Source: Desulfovibrio sp. (GTDB lineage Bacteria > Desulfobacterota > Desulfovibrionia > Desulfovibrionales > Desulfovibrionaceae). Taken from it: DNA of 64,000 nt. Both the position numbers and the translations under genes were made by a program. Positions 15,577-26,077 of the stretch are shown in pieces. The DNA lies in NCBI GenBank assembly GCA_016208105.1, contig JACQYS010000013.1, forward strand, positions 124,001 through 188,000, read 5' to 3'. Positions within the stretch are counted from its first letter, which is position 1; each line of letters opens with the position of its first letter. The notes beneath the pieces are model-generated. The model was not told the DNA's origin. It did not search any database and saw only the letters and a list, made by a program, of their open reading frames with translations.

Positions 15577-17250
15577 TTACGGCGAATAGAGCATAAGAAC
15601 CATGAGCTGGCCCGCCAGAATGCGCAGGATCATCACCAGGGGATAGACCGTGGCGTACACCGAAGCCGGAGCGTCACTGCCGAGCATCTGCCCGGCAAAA
15701 GCCAGGGCCGGAGGGTCGGTCATGCTGCCGGCCAGGAGACCGCACATGGATGCGTAGTTGCATTTGAGAAAAATCCGCCCGACGAGGCCGGCCACCAGAA
15801 GCGGGAAAAAGGTGATGCAGGCCCCGGCCAGCAGCCAGTAGAGCCCTGCCCCGCTTGTGACCGCGTCCAGAAAGTGCCCCCCGGCCTTGATCCCCACGCA
15901 GGCCAGGAACAGGCTGATGCCCACCTCGCGCAGAATAAGGTTGGCCCCAGGATGCATGTACCACACCATGCCCCCGAAATGGTGCAGGCGCGACAGGAGG
16001 ATGGACACCAGAAGCGGCCCCCCGGCAACGCCGAGCTTGATGCCCGAGGGCAGTCCGGGCAAGGCCACCGGCAGGCTGCCCACCACTGTTCCCAGAAGGA
16101 TGCCCACGAAGATGGGAAGCACATGGGGATGGTCCAGGTCCTTGACGTTGCCGAGCAGACGTTCCACCTCGGCCAACTGAGCCGGGTCGCCCACGCATTG
16201 CACCAGGTCGCCGAAATGCAGGTGGATGTCCGGGCCTGGCGCGAACTCCGTGCCGGACCGGGTGATCCGGGTCACGGTCACCTCGTATTTCTGGGCCAGG
16301 TTCAGCTCCGGAACGCTCTTGCCCACCACCGAGCGTTTGGTGATTACGAAGCGGCGCATCTGGAGTGGCCCGGCCACGCGCGGCAGGTTGGTTTCGCTTC
16401 GCACCCCGGCCAGAACGCGCAGCTTCTCCAGGTCTCCGGGCATCCCCACGGCGTGCAGGAGCATACCAGCTCTCAACACCGTATCCGGGGTGGCAGCGCT
16501 CACCACTCCCTCGCTCATGACCCGGGACACGGCCACGTTCAGGTCCGCGAGCCCCGGGACTCCTCCCAGGCGCAAACCGTTCAGGTTGGGATTGGTCAGC
16601 TCCAGGGTCATGGTTTCCAGCGGAGGATGGAACGTCTTGGCCTGCTCCTCCATCTGCTTCAGTTCCTGGGCAGGGTTTATGCGGAACACGGCCCGGATGA
16701 GAAGCATAACCAGGATGATGCCGAAGATGCCGAAGGGATAGGCCACCGCATAGCCGAGTCCGGCTTCGCCAATGGCCTTGTCCGCCAAGGCCGGGGCGAG
16801 TTCCTGGAAGGCCTGGGACGCCGAGGCAAGGGACGGGGTGTTGGTGGTGGCTCCGCTGAAAAGGCCGACCGCCGTGGACAATGGCATGTGGCCCCAGAAA
16901 TGAAAACACACGGTGATAAGTACGCTCAAGGCCACAATAAGGGTGGCCATGGCGTTCAAGCGAAAGCCCCGGCGGCGAAGCGAATCCGCGAAGCTCGGCC
17001 CCACCTGCATGCCGATGGTGTAGACGAAAAGAATGAGCCCGAATTCTCGGGCGAAATCCATAACCCCATGGTCCAAGGAAAAGCCGTAATGCCCAAGGGC
17101 CAAGCCGCTGAACAGCACCCCACCCACTCCCAGGCGGATACCGAAGAAGCGTATGTGTCCGAAGGCAAGGCCCAGAACCACGGCCAAGCCCAGGACCACC
17201 ACTGCCTGCGCGGCTGAATGGCTGAGAAACAGCTGGGAAAACCAGTTCAT
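15577..17250 (-). CDS. AspT/YidE-type putative transporter (AAE family)
   Basis: A 557-residue inner-membrane protein with two blocks of about five to six membrane spans (residues 1-190 and 370-557) flanking a cytoplasmic region with two RCK_C/TrkA_C-like domains (about residues 205-360; GLRLGGVPGLADLNVAVSRVMSEG and FVITKRSVVGKSVPELNLAQKYEVTVTRITR). Each block carries the repeated G-L family motif (GLFSGATTNTPSLASA; GLLAGSMTDPPALAFA) of the aspartate:alanine exchanger family. The ATG at 17250 fits the first span; longer starts add a polar tail. Substrate unknown; members exchange amino acids or dicarboxylates. Confidence 0.82.
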   Translation of the reverse strand: MNWFSQLFLSHSAAQAVVVLGLAVVLGLAFGHIRFFGIRLGVGGVLFSGLALGHYGFSLDHGVMDFAREFGLILFVYTIGMQVGPSFADSLRRRGFRLNAMATLIVALSVLITVCFHFWGHMPLSTAVGLFSGATTNTPSLASASQAFQELAPALADKAIGEAGLGYAVAYPFGIFGIILVMLLIRAVFRINPAQELKQMEEQAKTFHPPLETMTLELTNPNLNGLRLGGVPGLADLNVAVSRVMSEGVVSAATPDTVLRAGMLLHAVGMPGDLEKLRVLAGVRSETNLPRVAGPLQMRRFVITKRSVVGKSVPELNLAQKYEVTVTRITRSGTEFAPGPDIHLHFGDLVQCVGDPAQLAEVERLLGNVKDLDHPHVLPIFVGILLGTVVGSLPVALPGLPSGIKLGVAGGPLLVSILLSRLHHFGGMVWYMHPGANLILREVGISLFLACVGIKAGGHFLDAVTSGAGLYWLLAGACITFFPLLVAGLVGRIFLKCNYASMCGLLAGSMTDPPALAFAGQMLGSDAPASVYATVYPLVMILRILAGQLMVLMLYSP

Positions 17251-17412
17251 GAAAGGCGCCTTTTGATCCGCCTCCGGGCAGGAGACCTCCACCCGGTTCC
17301 GTGTTTGATACAAAGCAAAGCCCGGCGAATACTGCGGTGCGGATGTAAGATACGCACTCCATGCGCCAACCGCTTGGCTCCTGCTTTCTGTGCGCCCTTG
17401 GCAGCTGCCCCG

Positions 17413-18627
17413 TCAACTCTCCCCTGCGCCCAGCCGGTCGCGATTCTTAAGCGCGGGGAACAGCCTCATCCACACCGCCACGACCAGAAGGGTGGCCATC
17501 CCTCCGATAACCACCGAGGGCGACGTGCCGAACCAGGCCGCCGTAACCCCGGACTCGAACTCCCCAAGCTGATTGGAGGTCCCGATGAACACCGCGTTCA
17601 CAGCGCTCACCCGTCCTCGCATCTCGTCCGGGGTTTCGAGCTGCACCAGTGAAGACCGGATGACCACGCTCACCATGTCGCTGGCTCCAAGGACAATAAG
17701 AGCAAGAAGCGAGAGTGGAAAACTCCGGGACAAACCGAAGACGATGGTGGCCACCCCGAATACGGCAACCGCGGCGAACATTTTACGCCCCACCTTCCCA
17801 CCCAGCGGAGAGTGGGCCAGACAGACGGACATGGCCAAGGCCCCTATGCCCGGCGCGCCGCGCAGAAGCCCCAATCCCCAAGGGCCGGTGCCGAGAATGT
17901 CCCTGGCGAAAATGGGCAAAAGGGCCGTTGCACCGCCAAGAAGCACCGAAAAAAGATCGAGTGATATGGCCCCCAGCAGTTCGGGCTTGTTGCGCACGTA
18001 GCGGATCCCCCCCAGCACGGAATCGATGCTCACCGGCTCCCGTCGCTGCGGAGTCTTGGGCTTGGGGATGCCCCCCACAGTGTGTGCGGCCAGGGCGAAG
18101 AGTGTGGCGCAGAGCGTGTAGACCGTGCCCGCCCCGGCAAGATAGAGAATGCCCCCAAGGGCCGGCCCCAGGATGAAGGCGGTCTGCCTGGCCGATGCCG
18201 TCAGGGCGAGCATGCTGGGCAATTTGGCCGGATCAACCAGGCCAGGCAGCAATGCCTGCATGGTGGGCATTTCGAATGCCCTGGCTGCTCCAAGCACAAA
18301 AGCGCCGATGTAGAGCATCCGTTCATCAATGAAGTGAAGGAGGCTGCCGGCGGCCAGGCTAGCGGTCATGAGGCATTCAAGAATCTGGCACGCCTGGGTG
18401 ATGCGCCTGCGGTCGAACCTGTCGGCCACCTGCCCCACCACCAGGGTCAGGGCCAACTGAGGTATGAACTGGGCCAGCCCGACAAACCCCAGGCTCAGCG
18501 CACTGCCGGTGATGTCGTACATCTGCCAGCCAATGGCCACGGTGAGCATCTGATAGGCGGACATGGTCTGGAGCTGGCAGAACCAGAATTTCCGGAAGGG
18601 CTTTTCCGAGAGGGCATCCTTGAGCAT
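17413..18627 (-). CDS. MFS transporter (EntS/MFS_3-like)
   Basis: A 404-residue twelve-span permease. The major facilitator signature is present between helices 2 and 3 as VGQVADRFDRRRITQ, and its second-half counterpart as AHSPLGGKVGRKMF. The pattern, including LGAARAFEMPTMQALLPGLV and LETPDEMRGRVSAVNAVFIGTSNQLGEFESG, is that of the EntS/MFS_3 group of siderophore or drug exporters. It is on the same strand as the following antiporter gene, separated by about 160 bases. Direction is more likely export; the substrate is unknown. Confidence 0.85.
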   Translation of the reverse strand: MLKDALSEKPFRKFWFCQLQTMSAYQMLTVAIGWQMYDITGSALSLGFVGLAQFIPQLALTLVVGQVADRFDRRRITQACQILECLMTASLAAGSLLHFIDERMLYIGAFVLGAARAFEMPTMQALLPGLVDPAKLPSMLALTASARQTAFILGPALGGILYLAGAGTVYTLCATLFALAAHTVGGIPKPKTPQRREPVSIDSVLGGIRYVRNKPELLGAISLDLFSVLLGGATALLPIFARDILGTGPWGLGLLRGAPGIGALAMSVCLAHSPLGGKVGRKMFAAVAVFGVATIVFGLSRSFPLSLLALIVLGASDMVSVVIRSSLVQLETPDEMRGRVSAVNAVFIGTSNQLGEFESGVTAAWFGTSPSVVIGGMATLLVVAVWMRLFPALKNRDRLGAGES

Positions 18628-18911
18628 GTATCACTTCCATCCGGCTTCTTAACAGGTGCGCCCATACGGTTTTTCCTCCGCATGGGCTTTCACGAACAGG
18701 TCTCTACAAGAGCTCGCCCGAGCGCTCAAGCCTCATCACTGCAAGGATGCTGAGGCCTCCCGCCAGAAATATGCCAGAGGCCCGCAGTTCACTTTTCGGG
18801 TTGTGTGACAGCCGCTATTTGGGCATCAGGGAGATGCGGATACCGACGCCGCGACGCTTAAACCCCAACCCGTGTAGTCCGTTTCGATACACCGGCTTCC
18901 GGAGGTTCGAA

Positions 18912-19262
18912 ATGTGGATTTTTACACGTGATGGCTTCTTCTCTGTCGCGGCCACCAAGTTTTGCCAGCCCGGCGAGGTCGCGGTCCGGGCCAGAAAAAA
19001 AGAACACCTGGAAAACCTCATCGCCAGGCATAAGCTCAAGGCAGATATCCTTACATTCCCGGAAGCGGACTACCGTTACCGGATTCAGATTCCCAGAGAG
19101 GAATGGGGCAAAGCCTTGCAGAACGAGGCCGTGGATTTGGACTACCACTCCTTCAAGGACGCCATGGCGGAGGCGGGCGCCTCCGCGGACTACCTGAGGG
19201 CAATGTTCAGCACCTGGGCCATAATAAATAAAATTCAAACCCAGGAGCTGCCAAAAGACTAG
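18912..19262 (+). CDS. conserved small protein of unknown function
   Basis: A 116-residue soluble protein starting MWIFTRDGFFSVAATKF, behind a strong GGAGG six bases upstream. That opening, followed by VRARKKEHLENLI and a short alpha/beta body, is a pattern I recall from widely distributed uncharacterised bacterial proteins. No catalytic or binding motif is obvious. It stands alone between convergent transport genes, so context gives no hint of function. Confidence 0.72.
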   Translation: MWIFTRDGFFSVAATKFCQPGEVAVRARKKEHLENLIARHKLKADILTFPEADYRYRIQIPREEWGKALQNEAVDLDYHSFKDAMAEAGASADYLRAMFSTWAIINKIQTQELPKD

Positions 19263-19314
19263 TTATTTTCTGTTGCAGCTCGCCTGACAATACCTGGCAG
19301 AGCGTCACGCCGAG

Positions 19315-19335
19315 CGCCCTGAAAGCTCCAGGGCG
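19315..19335. terminator. hairpin between convergent genes
   Basis: CGCCCTG (19315-19321) pairs with CAGGGCG (19329-19335) across a seven-base loop. There is no T tract, so it is at best a weak or factor-dependent terminator for the two converging genes. Confidence 0.4.
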
Positions 19336-19380
19336 TGCGCTCGCCCTGCTCACACCAATCCTTACTGCTCCACCGGTTCC

Positions 19381-20382
19381 TTACGCTTTACGAGCCGACA
19401 GCCAAATACCCACTCCCACGGCCAGGCATCCTAGGGACTGGCTATACGAGGGAGCAAGCCCCAAGAGCAGCCAGCTCGATAGCACAGCGCTCACAGGCAT
19501 GAGTCCTGTCACCACGGCCGCCTGGCTCGGCCGTGCCCGAACCACCCCCTTGAACCACAGCACGTAGCCACCGGCTGTCACCAGCACGCCGAGCGCCCCC
19601 ACGGCCAGCCAGGGTCCCGCTTCTGCCCTAGGCACCCCCTCATGCAGGATCTGCACGACTGCCAGGGGCAAAACCATTAAAAAACCTATCCATGTGATGC
19701 GCTTTGCCGCCGCCAAGGAGGAAAGCCCTCGCGGCTGCCATTTAAGAGCCAGGAGAAAGACCGCTTCCCCTGTCACAGCGGCCAAGAGCAGCGCATCACC
19801 ATAATTCGGCCGCCAGGGAGTATTCGCAACGTCGCGGGAGAACAACACCCCGGCCACTGTCAGGCCAATGCCCGCAAGCATTCTCACCGTCACCTTCTCG
19901 CCTAATCCAAGTACACCGATGAGCGCCATGAGCACTGGGGTGGCACTGGTGAACACTCCAGCCGCAGCCGGCCCACTCTCGGCCATGCCGAGCCAGAGCC
20001 CGACGTTGAACACCACCACGCCGCACAATGCCTGCACGGCTAGCAACATCCACTGCCGAAGTGCCAGCCTCGGACAATCGCTGTGTCTACGTTCGGCCAC
20101 AGCGGAGAGCGTCACCGCTGCCAACGCCAGCCGGATCGCCAAGGCTGGAAAGAGCGGGAAACCAGCCAAAGCAACTTCCCCCAGAGGGGCTGTGGCCCCC
20201 ACCAAGAGCATGGCCAGCGACATGTAGGCAACGGGGACCAGCGTACCCGGATTGACAACTGGCTGAGAGCGAGGCTCTTTTTGCGAAAGAGGCGGGATCT
20301 TGGACAGCTCCGTGGTTGGAAGCTGATTGTGATCAGGAGGTGAGGGGAATTCTCTTCGGATAATCGAGGGTTGAATCTTCAC
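19381..20382 (-). CDS. EamA/DMT family transporter
   Basis: A 333-residue drug/metabolite transporter with ten predicted spans in two EamA repeats (first about residues 50-180, second about 195-333). Features such as FNVGLWLGMAESGPAAAGVFTSATPVLMALIGVLGLGEKVT and GYVLWFKGVVRARPSQAAVVTGLMPVSAVLSSWLLL are characteristic. I prefer the GTG at 20382, which has GGAGG nine bases upstream; the in-frame ATG at 20418 has no ribosome-binding site. It lies just downstream of an AraC regulator on the same strand, probably its controller. Likely exports an amino acid or metabolite. Confidence 0.82.
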   Translation of the reverse strand: MKIQPSIIRREFPSPPDHNQLPTTELSKIPPLSQKEPRSQPVVNPGTLVPVAYMSLAMLLVGATAPLGEVALAGFPLFPALAIRLALAAVTLSAVAERRHSDCPRLALRQWMLLAVQALCGVVVFNVGLWLGMAESGPAAAGVFTSATPVLMALIGVLGLGEKVTVRMLAGIGLTVAGVLFSRDVANTPWRPNYGDALLLAAVTGEAVFLLALKWQPRGLSSLAAAKRITWIGFLMVLPLAVVQILHEGVPRAEAGPWLAVGALGVLVTAGGYVLWFKGVVRARPSQAAVVTGLMPVSAVLSSWLLLGLAPSYSQSLGCLAVGVGIWLSARKA

Positions 20383-20431
20383 GACAACATGCCTCCAGTG
20401 TGAAACTGGACGGCACATGCCAAATAAAGAC

Positions 20432-21256
20432 TCAGCGGTCTTGAACGATCTTGCCGTATACCCCGGGGGTTACCCCGGTAATACGCCGGAAATGTCGGTT
20501 CAGATGGCTTTGGTCAGCGAACCCTGTTTGGACCGCGACATCAACGGGGCGTATCCCGGCAGCGAGAAGCGTGCGGGCCTTTTCCACGCGCAGGAGCACC
20601 TGGTAGGCATGGGGAGCCAGCCCCACGGCACGGCTGAACACCCGGTTCAAGCGAAAGGCAGAGAGCTTGGCTGCCTGCGACAATTCCACCAGGGTAACAG
20701 GTTCCAACACTTTCTCCCGCAGATACTCCTTAGCCCTTTTGACCCCTGCGTGCTCACGCCCTGCCCGCACCGAACGGGTCTTGCCAGAATGCCTTACAAT
20801 CCAACGTGAGAGAAGCTGGGACAAGCGGTTCTGGCGCTCGAGCAACGTGGTGCACCCGTTTTCCAGATCCTGGTGCAGAGAAGAGAGTGATCGGGCCAAA
20901 ATCGGATCGTGGATTACACCAGCGGGAAATCCTGGGGGCACGGCATCGCGCTCCCCAAGCTCCCCAGCAGTGCGCTCAACCACATTGGCGTCCAGGTAGA
21001 ACATCCGATAACGCCAGCCCTGGGGGGACGCCCCATGCCCGTCATGGACCTCGCCTGGGACAACCATATTCACGGCCCCGGCAGGGGCCACGCAGTCTCG
21101 GCCGAGGTATTTAAATTCCAGCGCTCCGGATTCCACCACACCCAGGGCGTAGCCTTCGTGAAAGTGGCGGGAGAAATGTTCGCCTCGAAGACTGGCGTGC
21201 AAGCATTCCACACCTTCCAAACCTTTTGGTCTCCAGACTTTCGCGTTCCGCGCCAT
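20432..21256 (-). CDS. AraC family transcriptional regulator
   Basis: A 274-residue AraC/XylS regulator. The N-terminal cupin-like sensor contains FSRHFHEGYALGVVESGALEFKYLG and PGEVHDGHGASPQGWRYRMFYL; the C-terminal part has two helix-turn-helix motifs, VTLVELSQAAKLSAFRLNRVFSRAVGLAPHAYQ and RPVDVAVQTGFADQSHLNRHFRRITGVTPGVY. This arrangement matches regulators that control adjacent LysE- or EamA-type exporters. The downstream EamA transporter starts about 50 bases later. The ATG has GGGGTATAT upstream, a moderate ribosome-binding site. Confidence 0.9.
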   Translation of the reverse strand: MARNAKVWRPKGLEGVECLHASLRGEHFSRHFHEGYALGVVESGALEFKYLGRDCVAPAGAVNMVVPGEVHDGHGASPQGWRYRMFYLDANVVERTAGELGERDAVPPGFPAGVIHDPILARSLSSLHQDLENGCTTLLERQNRLSQLLSRWIVRHSGKTRSVRAGREHAGVKRAKEYLREKVLEPVTLVELSQAAKLSAFRLNRVFSRAVGLAPHAYQVLLRVEKARTLLAAGIRPVDVAVQTGFADQSHLNRHFRRITGVTPGVYGKIVQDR

Positions 21257-21283
21257 ATATACCCCATGCTCCCCAGCGCCCGG

Positions 21284-23173
21284 CTAACCCTTGCCAGCCT
21301 GGGGCAACGCCTCAACCCCCGCGTCGAACTTACGGATCACATCGCCTAGCTGAGCCTGTTCCCCCTCCAGCCTACGCAACGCATCCAGGGACTCCGAGGC
21401 GTTCCTAGCCACCTCTCCAGCGACCTGGGCAATGGCCTCAACCGCACCGGAAACCTGGTGCATGGCCTTGGATTGAGCTTGCGCATCAGCGGCTATGCTG
21501 GAGGTCTGAGCGGCCGAGCGGCCGACAATGTCCACAATGTCCACGAACACCTCGCCGGACTGGCGGGACAGATTCGTGGCCTGGGCGATGGCCTTGGCCG
21601 CCTGATCCATACGTTCCACGTTGCGGCGTGCCCCGTCCTGGATGGCGCCCACGGACCTGGTTACTTCCTGGGTGGCGGTCATGGTTTTTTCAGCGAGTTT
21701 GCGCACCTCGTCGGCCACAACAGCGAAGCCTCGTCCGGCCTCCCCTGCCCTGGCCGCCTCGATGGCCGCGTTCAGGGCGAGCAGGTTTGTCTGGTCCGCT
21801 ATGTCCGCTATGGTGGTGAGGATAGCGCCGATGGCCTGGCTCTGCTTGCCGAGCTCGTGCATGGATTCGGAAAGAGCCTGGGCCTGGGTGTTGACCTCTT
21901 CAATGGCTTTGGCCGAGCCTTCCACAACCCCCGCCCCTGCTTTGGCCTTTTCGCTTGCCTCTCCGGCCAGCCCGGCCACATCAGACGCCAATTGCGACAC
22001 ATGTGCCAGGGTGCGAGTGGCTTCCTCCACCTCGCTGGCTGTTTCTTCGGCCTGCCTGCGTTGCCTGCCGGTTCCCTCGGCTGCGTCGGAAAGTAGCCCG
22101 GCAAGTTCGCCTGCCACCTGCCCGATTCCATCGGCAGCCACGCTCATGGCGTCCACGGCCGTGAGTTCACCTTGACGTTTGGCGTCTTCAGCCATGCGGC
22201 AAGCCTGCTCGGCCAGCCTGGACTGATCCTTGGCCTGTTCGGCCTGCACGCTCGCTTCACGCGTTTTCTCCTCGGCCAGGGCGATTGATTCCCGCAGGCG
22301 CTCCACCATGGACACCAATGCGTTCTTGAGCACACCGAGCTCGGCCTTGAACGAGACTGCTGGCACCTGAGCGGACAGATCTCCCCCGGCCACCTTGCCG
22401 GAGAAATCAACCAGCGCGTCCACTTGGCGGCCCACGAAGGCTCTGGTCAGCCAAATGGTCACGCCGAGGCCCGTAGCAAACACCGCCGCCAACACTCCCG
22501 CGCCCCACCAACGCATTGTCGCGACCTTGGCGGCAATGTTGTCGATGTACACTCCGCTGCCGATAACCCATCCCCAGGGTTTGAACACCTTGCCATAGGA
22601 CAGTTTCGGGAAGAGTTCTTTGGTCACCCCTTCCCGCGTAGGCTTGGGCCATTCATAGATGATGAACCCGTCGCCACTCTCCTGACTGGCCTTTACAAGA
22701 GTGGAGAAAAGATTGGCCTTGCCGTCTTGAAGACGTTCGAGAGTCGATTTCATTCCCTTCTGGGAGTGCGTGGCGCAGACGAATTTGGGGTCATCCAATA
22801 CCTTGCCATCCAACGCTGGCACGGTGGGATGCAATATCATCTTCGGGTAGGGGAGAGTGAGGTCGTTTATCCAAAAATAATCGTTGTTCCCATAGCGCAG
22901 CATTTTAATACGATGGATTGCTCTCTTTTGCGCTTCTTCAAGCGTCAGATCACCACGCTTTACCTGGTTGTCATATTCAATAAGTAAGGAATGGATTGTC
23001 CCTACAACAGCATTCAATGAATCCTTGTGTACATCCATCATCTCGCTTTCAAACTTTGGAAGAATTACTATAAAGAGGGATGCGCCAAATATTACGAGCG
23101 AGAAAATAGAAATAACAAGAAATTTGATAGTCAGGCGCGTATTGCCGAGCCTTTCCAAAATGCCAGAGGCCAT
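21284..23173 (-). CDS. methyl-accepting chemotaxis protein with single Cache (sCache_2) sensor
   Basis: A 629-residue transmembrane chemoreceptor: first span about residues 16-38, periplasmic sCache_2 domain about 40-200 ([31 protein letters not shown] is diagnostic), second span about 215-235, HAMP linker, then the methyl-accepting domain with the conserved tip [40 protein letters not shown] precedes the ATG. sCache_2 domains bind small carboxylates in characterised receptors, and the neighbour upstream is acetyl-CoA synthetase, so an organic-acid attractant is a fair guess but unproven. It has no adjacent cheW. Confidence 0.93.
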   Translation of the reverse strand: MASGILERLGNTRLTIKFLVISIFSLVIFGASLFIVILPKFESEMMDVHKDSLNAVVGTIHSLLIEYDNQVKRGDLTLEEAQKRAIHRIKMLRYGNNDYFWINDLTLPYPKMILHPTVPALDGKVLDDPKFVCATHSQKGMKSTLERLQDGKANLFSTLVKASQESGDGFIIYEWPKPTREGVTKELFPKLSYGKVFKPWGWVIGSGVYIDNIAAKVATMRWWGAGVLAAVFATGLGVTIWLTRAFVGRQVDALVDFSGKVAGGDLSAQVPAVSFKAELGVLKNALVSMVERLRESIALAEEKTREASVQAEQAKDQSRLAEQACRMAEDAKRQGELTAVDAMSVAADGIGQVAGELAGLLSDAAEGTGRQRRQAEETASEVEEATRTLAHVSQLASDVAGLAGEASEKAKAGAGVVEGSAKAIEEVNTQAQALSESMHELGKQSQAIGAILTTIADIADQTNLLALNAAIEAARAGEAGRGFAVVADEVRKLAEKTMTATQEVTRSVGAIQDGARRNVERMDQAAKAIAQATNLSRQSGEVFVDIVDIVGRSAAQTSSIAADAQAQSKAMHQVSGAVEAIAQVAGEVARNASESLDALRRLEGEQAQLGDVIRKFDAGVEALPQAGKG

Positions 23174-23252
23174 GGATACCTCCTTCCCCTAAGAACATAG
23201 CTGAAGACTCTTTGGATTTTTATTTTATGCATTGAATAAGCGAGAATGTAAA

Positions 23253-23280
23253 GGCGGCCTCTCCCATCGGAGAAGCCGCC
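23253..23280 (-). terminator. acs terminator
   Basis: On the minus strand GGCGGCTTCTCC pairs imperfectly with GGAGAGGCCGCC around GATG, followed by TTTACATT, 25 bases after the acs stop codon. Confidence 0.75.
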
Positions 23281-23304
23281 CCATGGATTGCAAATGGATT
23301 ATTG

Positions 23305-25287
23305 TTAGCCGAACAGCTTGTCCTTTCCTTCGATGAGGTCCGTCACCACACTCGGATCGGCCAAGGTGGAGGTGTCGCCAAGCTGGCTCACCTCACCTTC
23401 GGCGATCTTGCGCAGGATGCGCCGCATGATCTTGCCGGAGCGAGTCTTGGGCAATCCCTGGGTGAACTGGATGACGTCAGGGGTGGCGATAGGCCCGATC
23501 TCGGTGCGCACATGTTTTTTGAGCGCCGCCAAGAGCTCGTCCGTGGCCTCTATGCCCTCCTTCAGGGTGACGTATGCGTAGATGGCTTGGCCCTTGATGT
23601 CGTGGGGCATGCCCACCACCGCCGCCTCAGCCACATCCGTGTGCGCCACCAGGGCGGACTCGATCTCGGCCGTGCCCATGCGATGGCCGGAAACGTTCAC
23701 CACGTCGTCAACACGGCCCATGATCCAGACATAGCCGTCGGAGTCTATACGAGCCCCGTCGCCGGTCTCATAGGTGCCGGGGAACGCATCGAAGTACTGC
23801 TTCTTGAAGCGATCAGGGTCTCCCCAGATACCGCGCAGCATGCCGGGCCAGGCTTGGGTCTGTACCAGGAAACCTCCCTGCCCGGCCGGAACGCCCTTGC
23901 CGTCCTTGTCCACGATCTTGGGAACTATACCTGGCAGGGGCAGGGTGGCCGAGCCCGGCTTCTGGGGCGTGGCATAGGGCAGGGGCGAGATCATGAGCCC
24001 CCCGGTTTCGGTCTGCCACCAGGTGTCCACGATGGGCAGTTTCCCCTTTCCGATGTTGTCGTGGTACCATATCCAGGCTTCCGGGTTGATGGGCTCGCCA
24101 ACCGACCCAAGGATGCGCAGCGAGGACAGGTCGTGGTTCTGGGTCCATTTCACTCCCTCGCGCATAAGGGCCCGGACGGCAGTGGGAGCGGTGTAGAAAA
24201 TGTTCACCTTGAACTTCTCCACAGTGGCCCAGAAGCGGTCAGGGGAAGGCCAGGTGGGCACTCCTTCGAACATGACAGACGTGGCTCCCAGGGCCAGGGG
24301 GCCGTAGACGATGTAGCTGTGCCCGGTGACCCAGCCGATGTCTGCGGTGCACCAGTGGACGTCCTCGTCGTGGATATCGAACACCAATTGGGTTGTGTGG
24401 GCCACATAGGTCAGGTAGCCGCCCGTGGTGTGAAACACTCCCTTGGGCTTGCCGGTGGAGCCGGATGTGTACAGGATGAAAAGCACGTCCTCGGCGTCCA
24501 TGGGTTCGGCCGGGCATGGCGCCTTCATCTCCGGCTTGGCCATGCACTCGTGCCACCAGAGATCGCGGCCCTCCACGAAATCCACCTGGGTTCCAGCGCT
24601 GTTGTGCACCACCACCTTCTCCACGCAGGGGCATTCCTTGAGGGCCGCGTCCACGTTCACCTTGAGGGGAATGGCCTTGCCCGCGCGGCGCACGGCGTCG
24701 CCGCAGATGACCACCTTGGCCTGGCAGTCGTTGATGCGGTCTCTGAGCGAGTGAGCCGAGAACCCGGCGAACACGATGGAATGGGGCGCTCCTATGCGGG
24801 CGCAAGCGAGCATGGCCACGGCCAACTCCGGGACCATACCCAGGTAGATGGCCACCCGGTCGCCCTTTTTCACTCCAAGACTCTTCAGCACGTTGGCGAA
24901 TTTATTCACCTGATCGTGAAGCATCTGGTAGGTGAGGACCTGTACGTCGCCCTCTTTGTCTCCCTGCCAGACAATGGCCGCCTTGTTGCGCCGGGGACCA
25001 TCCAGATGGCGGTCCAGGCAGTTGTAGGCCACGTTTAACGTGCCCCCGGAAAACCATTTGAAGGAGGCCTTGTCGAAATCACAGTCCATAACCTTGCCAA
25101 AGGGGGAAAACCACGTGAGCAGCTCTTTGGAGCGGTCTCCCCAATAGCCTTCAGGATCTTCCACCGATCTCTTGTATACGGCACGGTATTCGTCGAGGCT
25201 TTTGATATGGGCCCTGGCCTGGTGAGGACCGGTGGGCGGTTCGAAGATGCGATTTTCGTGTTGCATGGATTCAATGTTCTCAGTCAT
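23305..25287 (-). CDS. acs: acetyl-CoA synthetase
   Basis: A 660-residue AMP-forming acetate-CoA ligase converting acetate, ATP and CoA to acetyl-CoA, AMP and diphosphate. The adenylation P-loop reads [11 protein letters not shown], followed by [20 protein letters not shown] and [10 protein letters not shown], whose second tryptophan limits the pocket to short acyl chains. The C-terminal catalytic lysine is in [15 protein letters not shown], the segment subject to acetylation in homologs. I use the ATG with AAGGAG seven bases upstream rather than a longer start. It lies downstream of the ActP-like symporter operon on the same strand, so the block imports and activates acetate. Confidence 0.95.
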   Translation of the reverse strand: MTENIESMQHENRIFEPPTGPHQARAHIKSLDEYRAVYKRSVEDPEGYWGDRSKELLTWFSPFGKVMDCDFDKASFKWFSGGTLNVAYNCLDRHLDGPRRNKAAIVWQGDKEGDVQVLTYQMLHDQVNKFANVLKSLGVKKGDRVAIYLGMVPELAVAMLACARIGAPHSIVFAGFSAHSLRDRINDCQAKVVICGDAVRRAGKAIPLKVNVDAALKECPCVEKVVVHNSAGTQVDFVEGRDLWWHECMAKPEMKAPCPAEPMDAEDVLFILYTSGSTGKPKGVFHTTGGYLTYVAHTTQLVFDIHDEDVHWCTADIGWVTGHSYIVYGPLALGATSVMFEGVPTWPSPDRFWATVEKFKVNIFYTAPTAVRALMREGVKWTQNHDLSSLRILGSVGEPINPEAWIWYHDNIGKGKLPIVDTWWQTETGGLMISPLPYATPQKPGSATLPLPGIVPKIVDKDGKGVPAGQGGFLVQTQAWPGMLRGIWGDPDRFKKQYFDAFPGTYETGDGARIDSDGYVWIMGRVDDVVNVSGHRMGTAEIESALVAHTDVAEAAVVGMPHDIKGQAIYAYVTLKEGIEATDELLAALKKHVRTEIGPIATPDVIQFTQGLPKTRSGKIMRRILRKIAEGEVSQLGDTSTLADPSVVTDLIEGKDKLFG

Positions 25288-25336
25288 GCACGGCTCCTTA
25301 AGGAGTTGGATATTTGATGCTTCCATATCATGCACC

Positions 25337-25362
25337 TGCCAAATTTCTAGGTTTATTTGGCA
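25337..25362. promoter_or_regulatory. inverted repeat upstream of acs
   Basis: TGCCAAAT and ATTTGGCA form eight-base arms around a ten-base loop, 50 bases upstream of the acs start codon. It could be an operator or the end of the upstream transcript; no T run follows it on the minus strand. Confidence 0.4.
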
Positions 25363-25390
25363 AGCGGTCAGCCTTTGACGGTGAGCGGTT

Positions 25391-26077
25391 TCAGAATGCT
25401 GGCTGCGGAGCTGCCCTGGGATTCGCCGACGGTGACGCCAGCCTGAGAACAGTCTCCAGCGTGGGATCCTCCCCCTGGCGGGACACCCTCAGAATTGAGA
25501 GAAACCGCTGCAGCACCTGGGCCGTTAGGAAAGCGTCCCCCAGAGCGTCGTGAGCCCCTTTTGGAGAGACGCCCAAAGCCCTGGCCACACTGTAGAGAGT
25601 GGCGTCTTTTAAGGGAAGCTCCTCCAGGAGTTGAGACCCCCTGCCCCCCCTGATGGCCATGTACAGCCCCAAAACATCCAGGCTGCGGTTCTTGGGTGCG
25701 GGCAATCCCAAACGTTTGGTCCACGAGCGCAGAAATGCCATATCCAGCTCCACGTGCCAGCCTGTGAGCACGGCCTCACCGCAGTATTCCAAAAATGCCG
25801 GGAGCGCTTCCTCGATGGGAGGCTTATCCTCAAGCTCCGCAGGGGTGAGTTGGTGGATTCGCACGCTTTCCCCGGATGGCCGGTTTCCCGTTGGCCTGAC
25901 CAGGGCTTTGTAGGTGTCGCCCAGGTCGATGCGCCCGCCATGCATGCGCAGAGCCCCGAAAGACAATATGTCGTCCCGCGAGGGGTCAAGCCCGCCCATC
26001 TCCAGATCGAAGACAACGAATTCAGCCCGCCCCACTGGCGAGTCGCCGTTACGGCTGGACCATGGCCACCATTTCAT
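25391..26077 (-). CDS. DEDDh 3'-5' exonuclease domain protein (DnaQ-like)
   Basis: A 228-residue RNase T/DnaQ-fold exonuclease. Exo I is [10 protein letters not shown] with the D-x-E pair, Exo II is [14 protein letters not shown] with the third aspartate, and Exo III is [16 protein letters not shown] with histidine and the fourth aspartate, so the active site looks complete. Its 5' end overlaps the upstream DUF294-type gene by 29 bases. Stand-alone DnaQ-like proteins of this type are regularly linked to CBS/DUF294 proteins and acetate permeases, and some genomes fuse them. Whether it acts on DNA, RNA or a nucleotide signal is unknown. Confidence 0.88.
   Translation of the reverse strand: MKWWPWSSRNGDSPVGRAEFVVFDLEMGGLDPSRDDILSFGALRMHGGRIDLGDTYKALVRPTGNRPSGESVRIHQLTPAELEDKPPIEEALPAFLEYCGEAVLTGWHVELDMAFLRSWTKRLGLPAPKNRSLDVLGLYMAIRGGRGSQLLEELPLKDATLYSVARALGVSPKGAHDALGDAFLTAQVLQRFLSILRVSRQGEDPTLETVLRLASPSANPRAAPQPAF

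Noticed and set aside
15874-17217. A 447-codon plus-strand frame opposite the AspT-type transporter
   Set aside because: Gln/His/Gly-rich translation without motifs, fully covered by a membrane protein gene.
23302-25038. A 578-codon plus-strand frame opposite acs
   Set aside because: Composition and complete overlap with a well-supported acs gene mark it as an antisense shadow.
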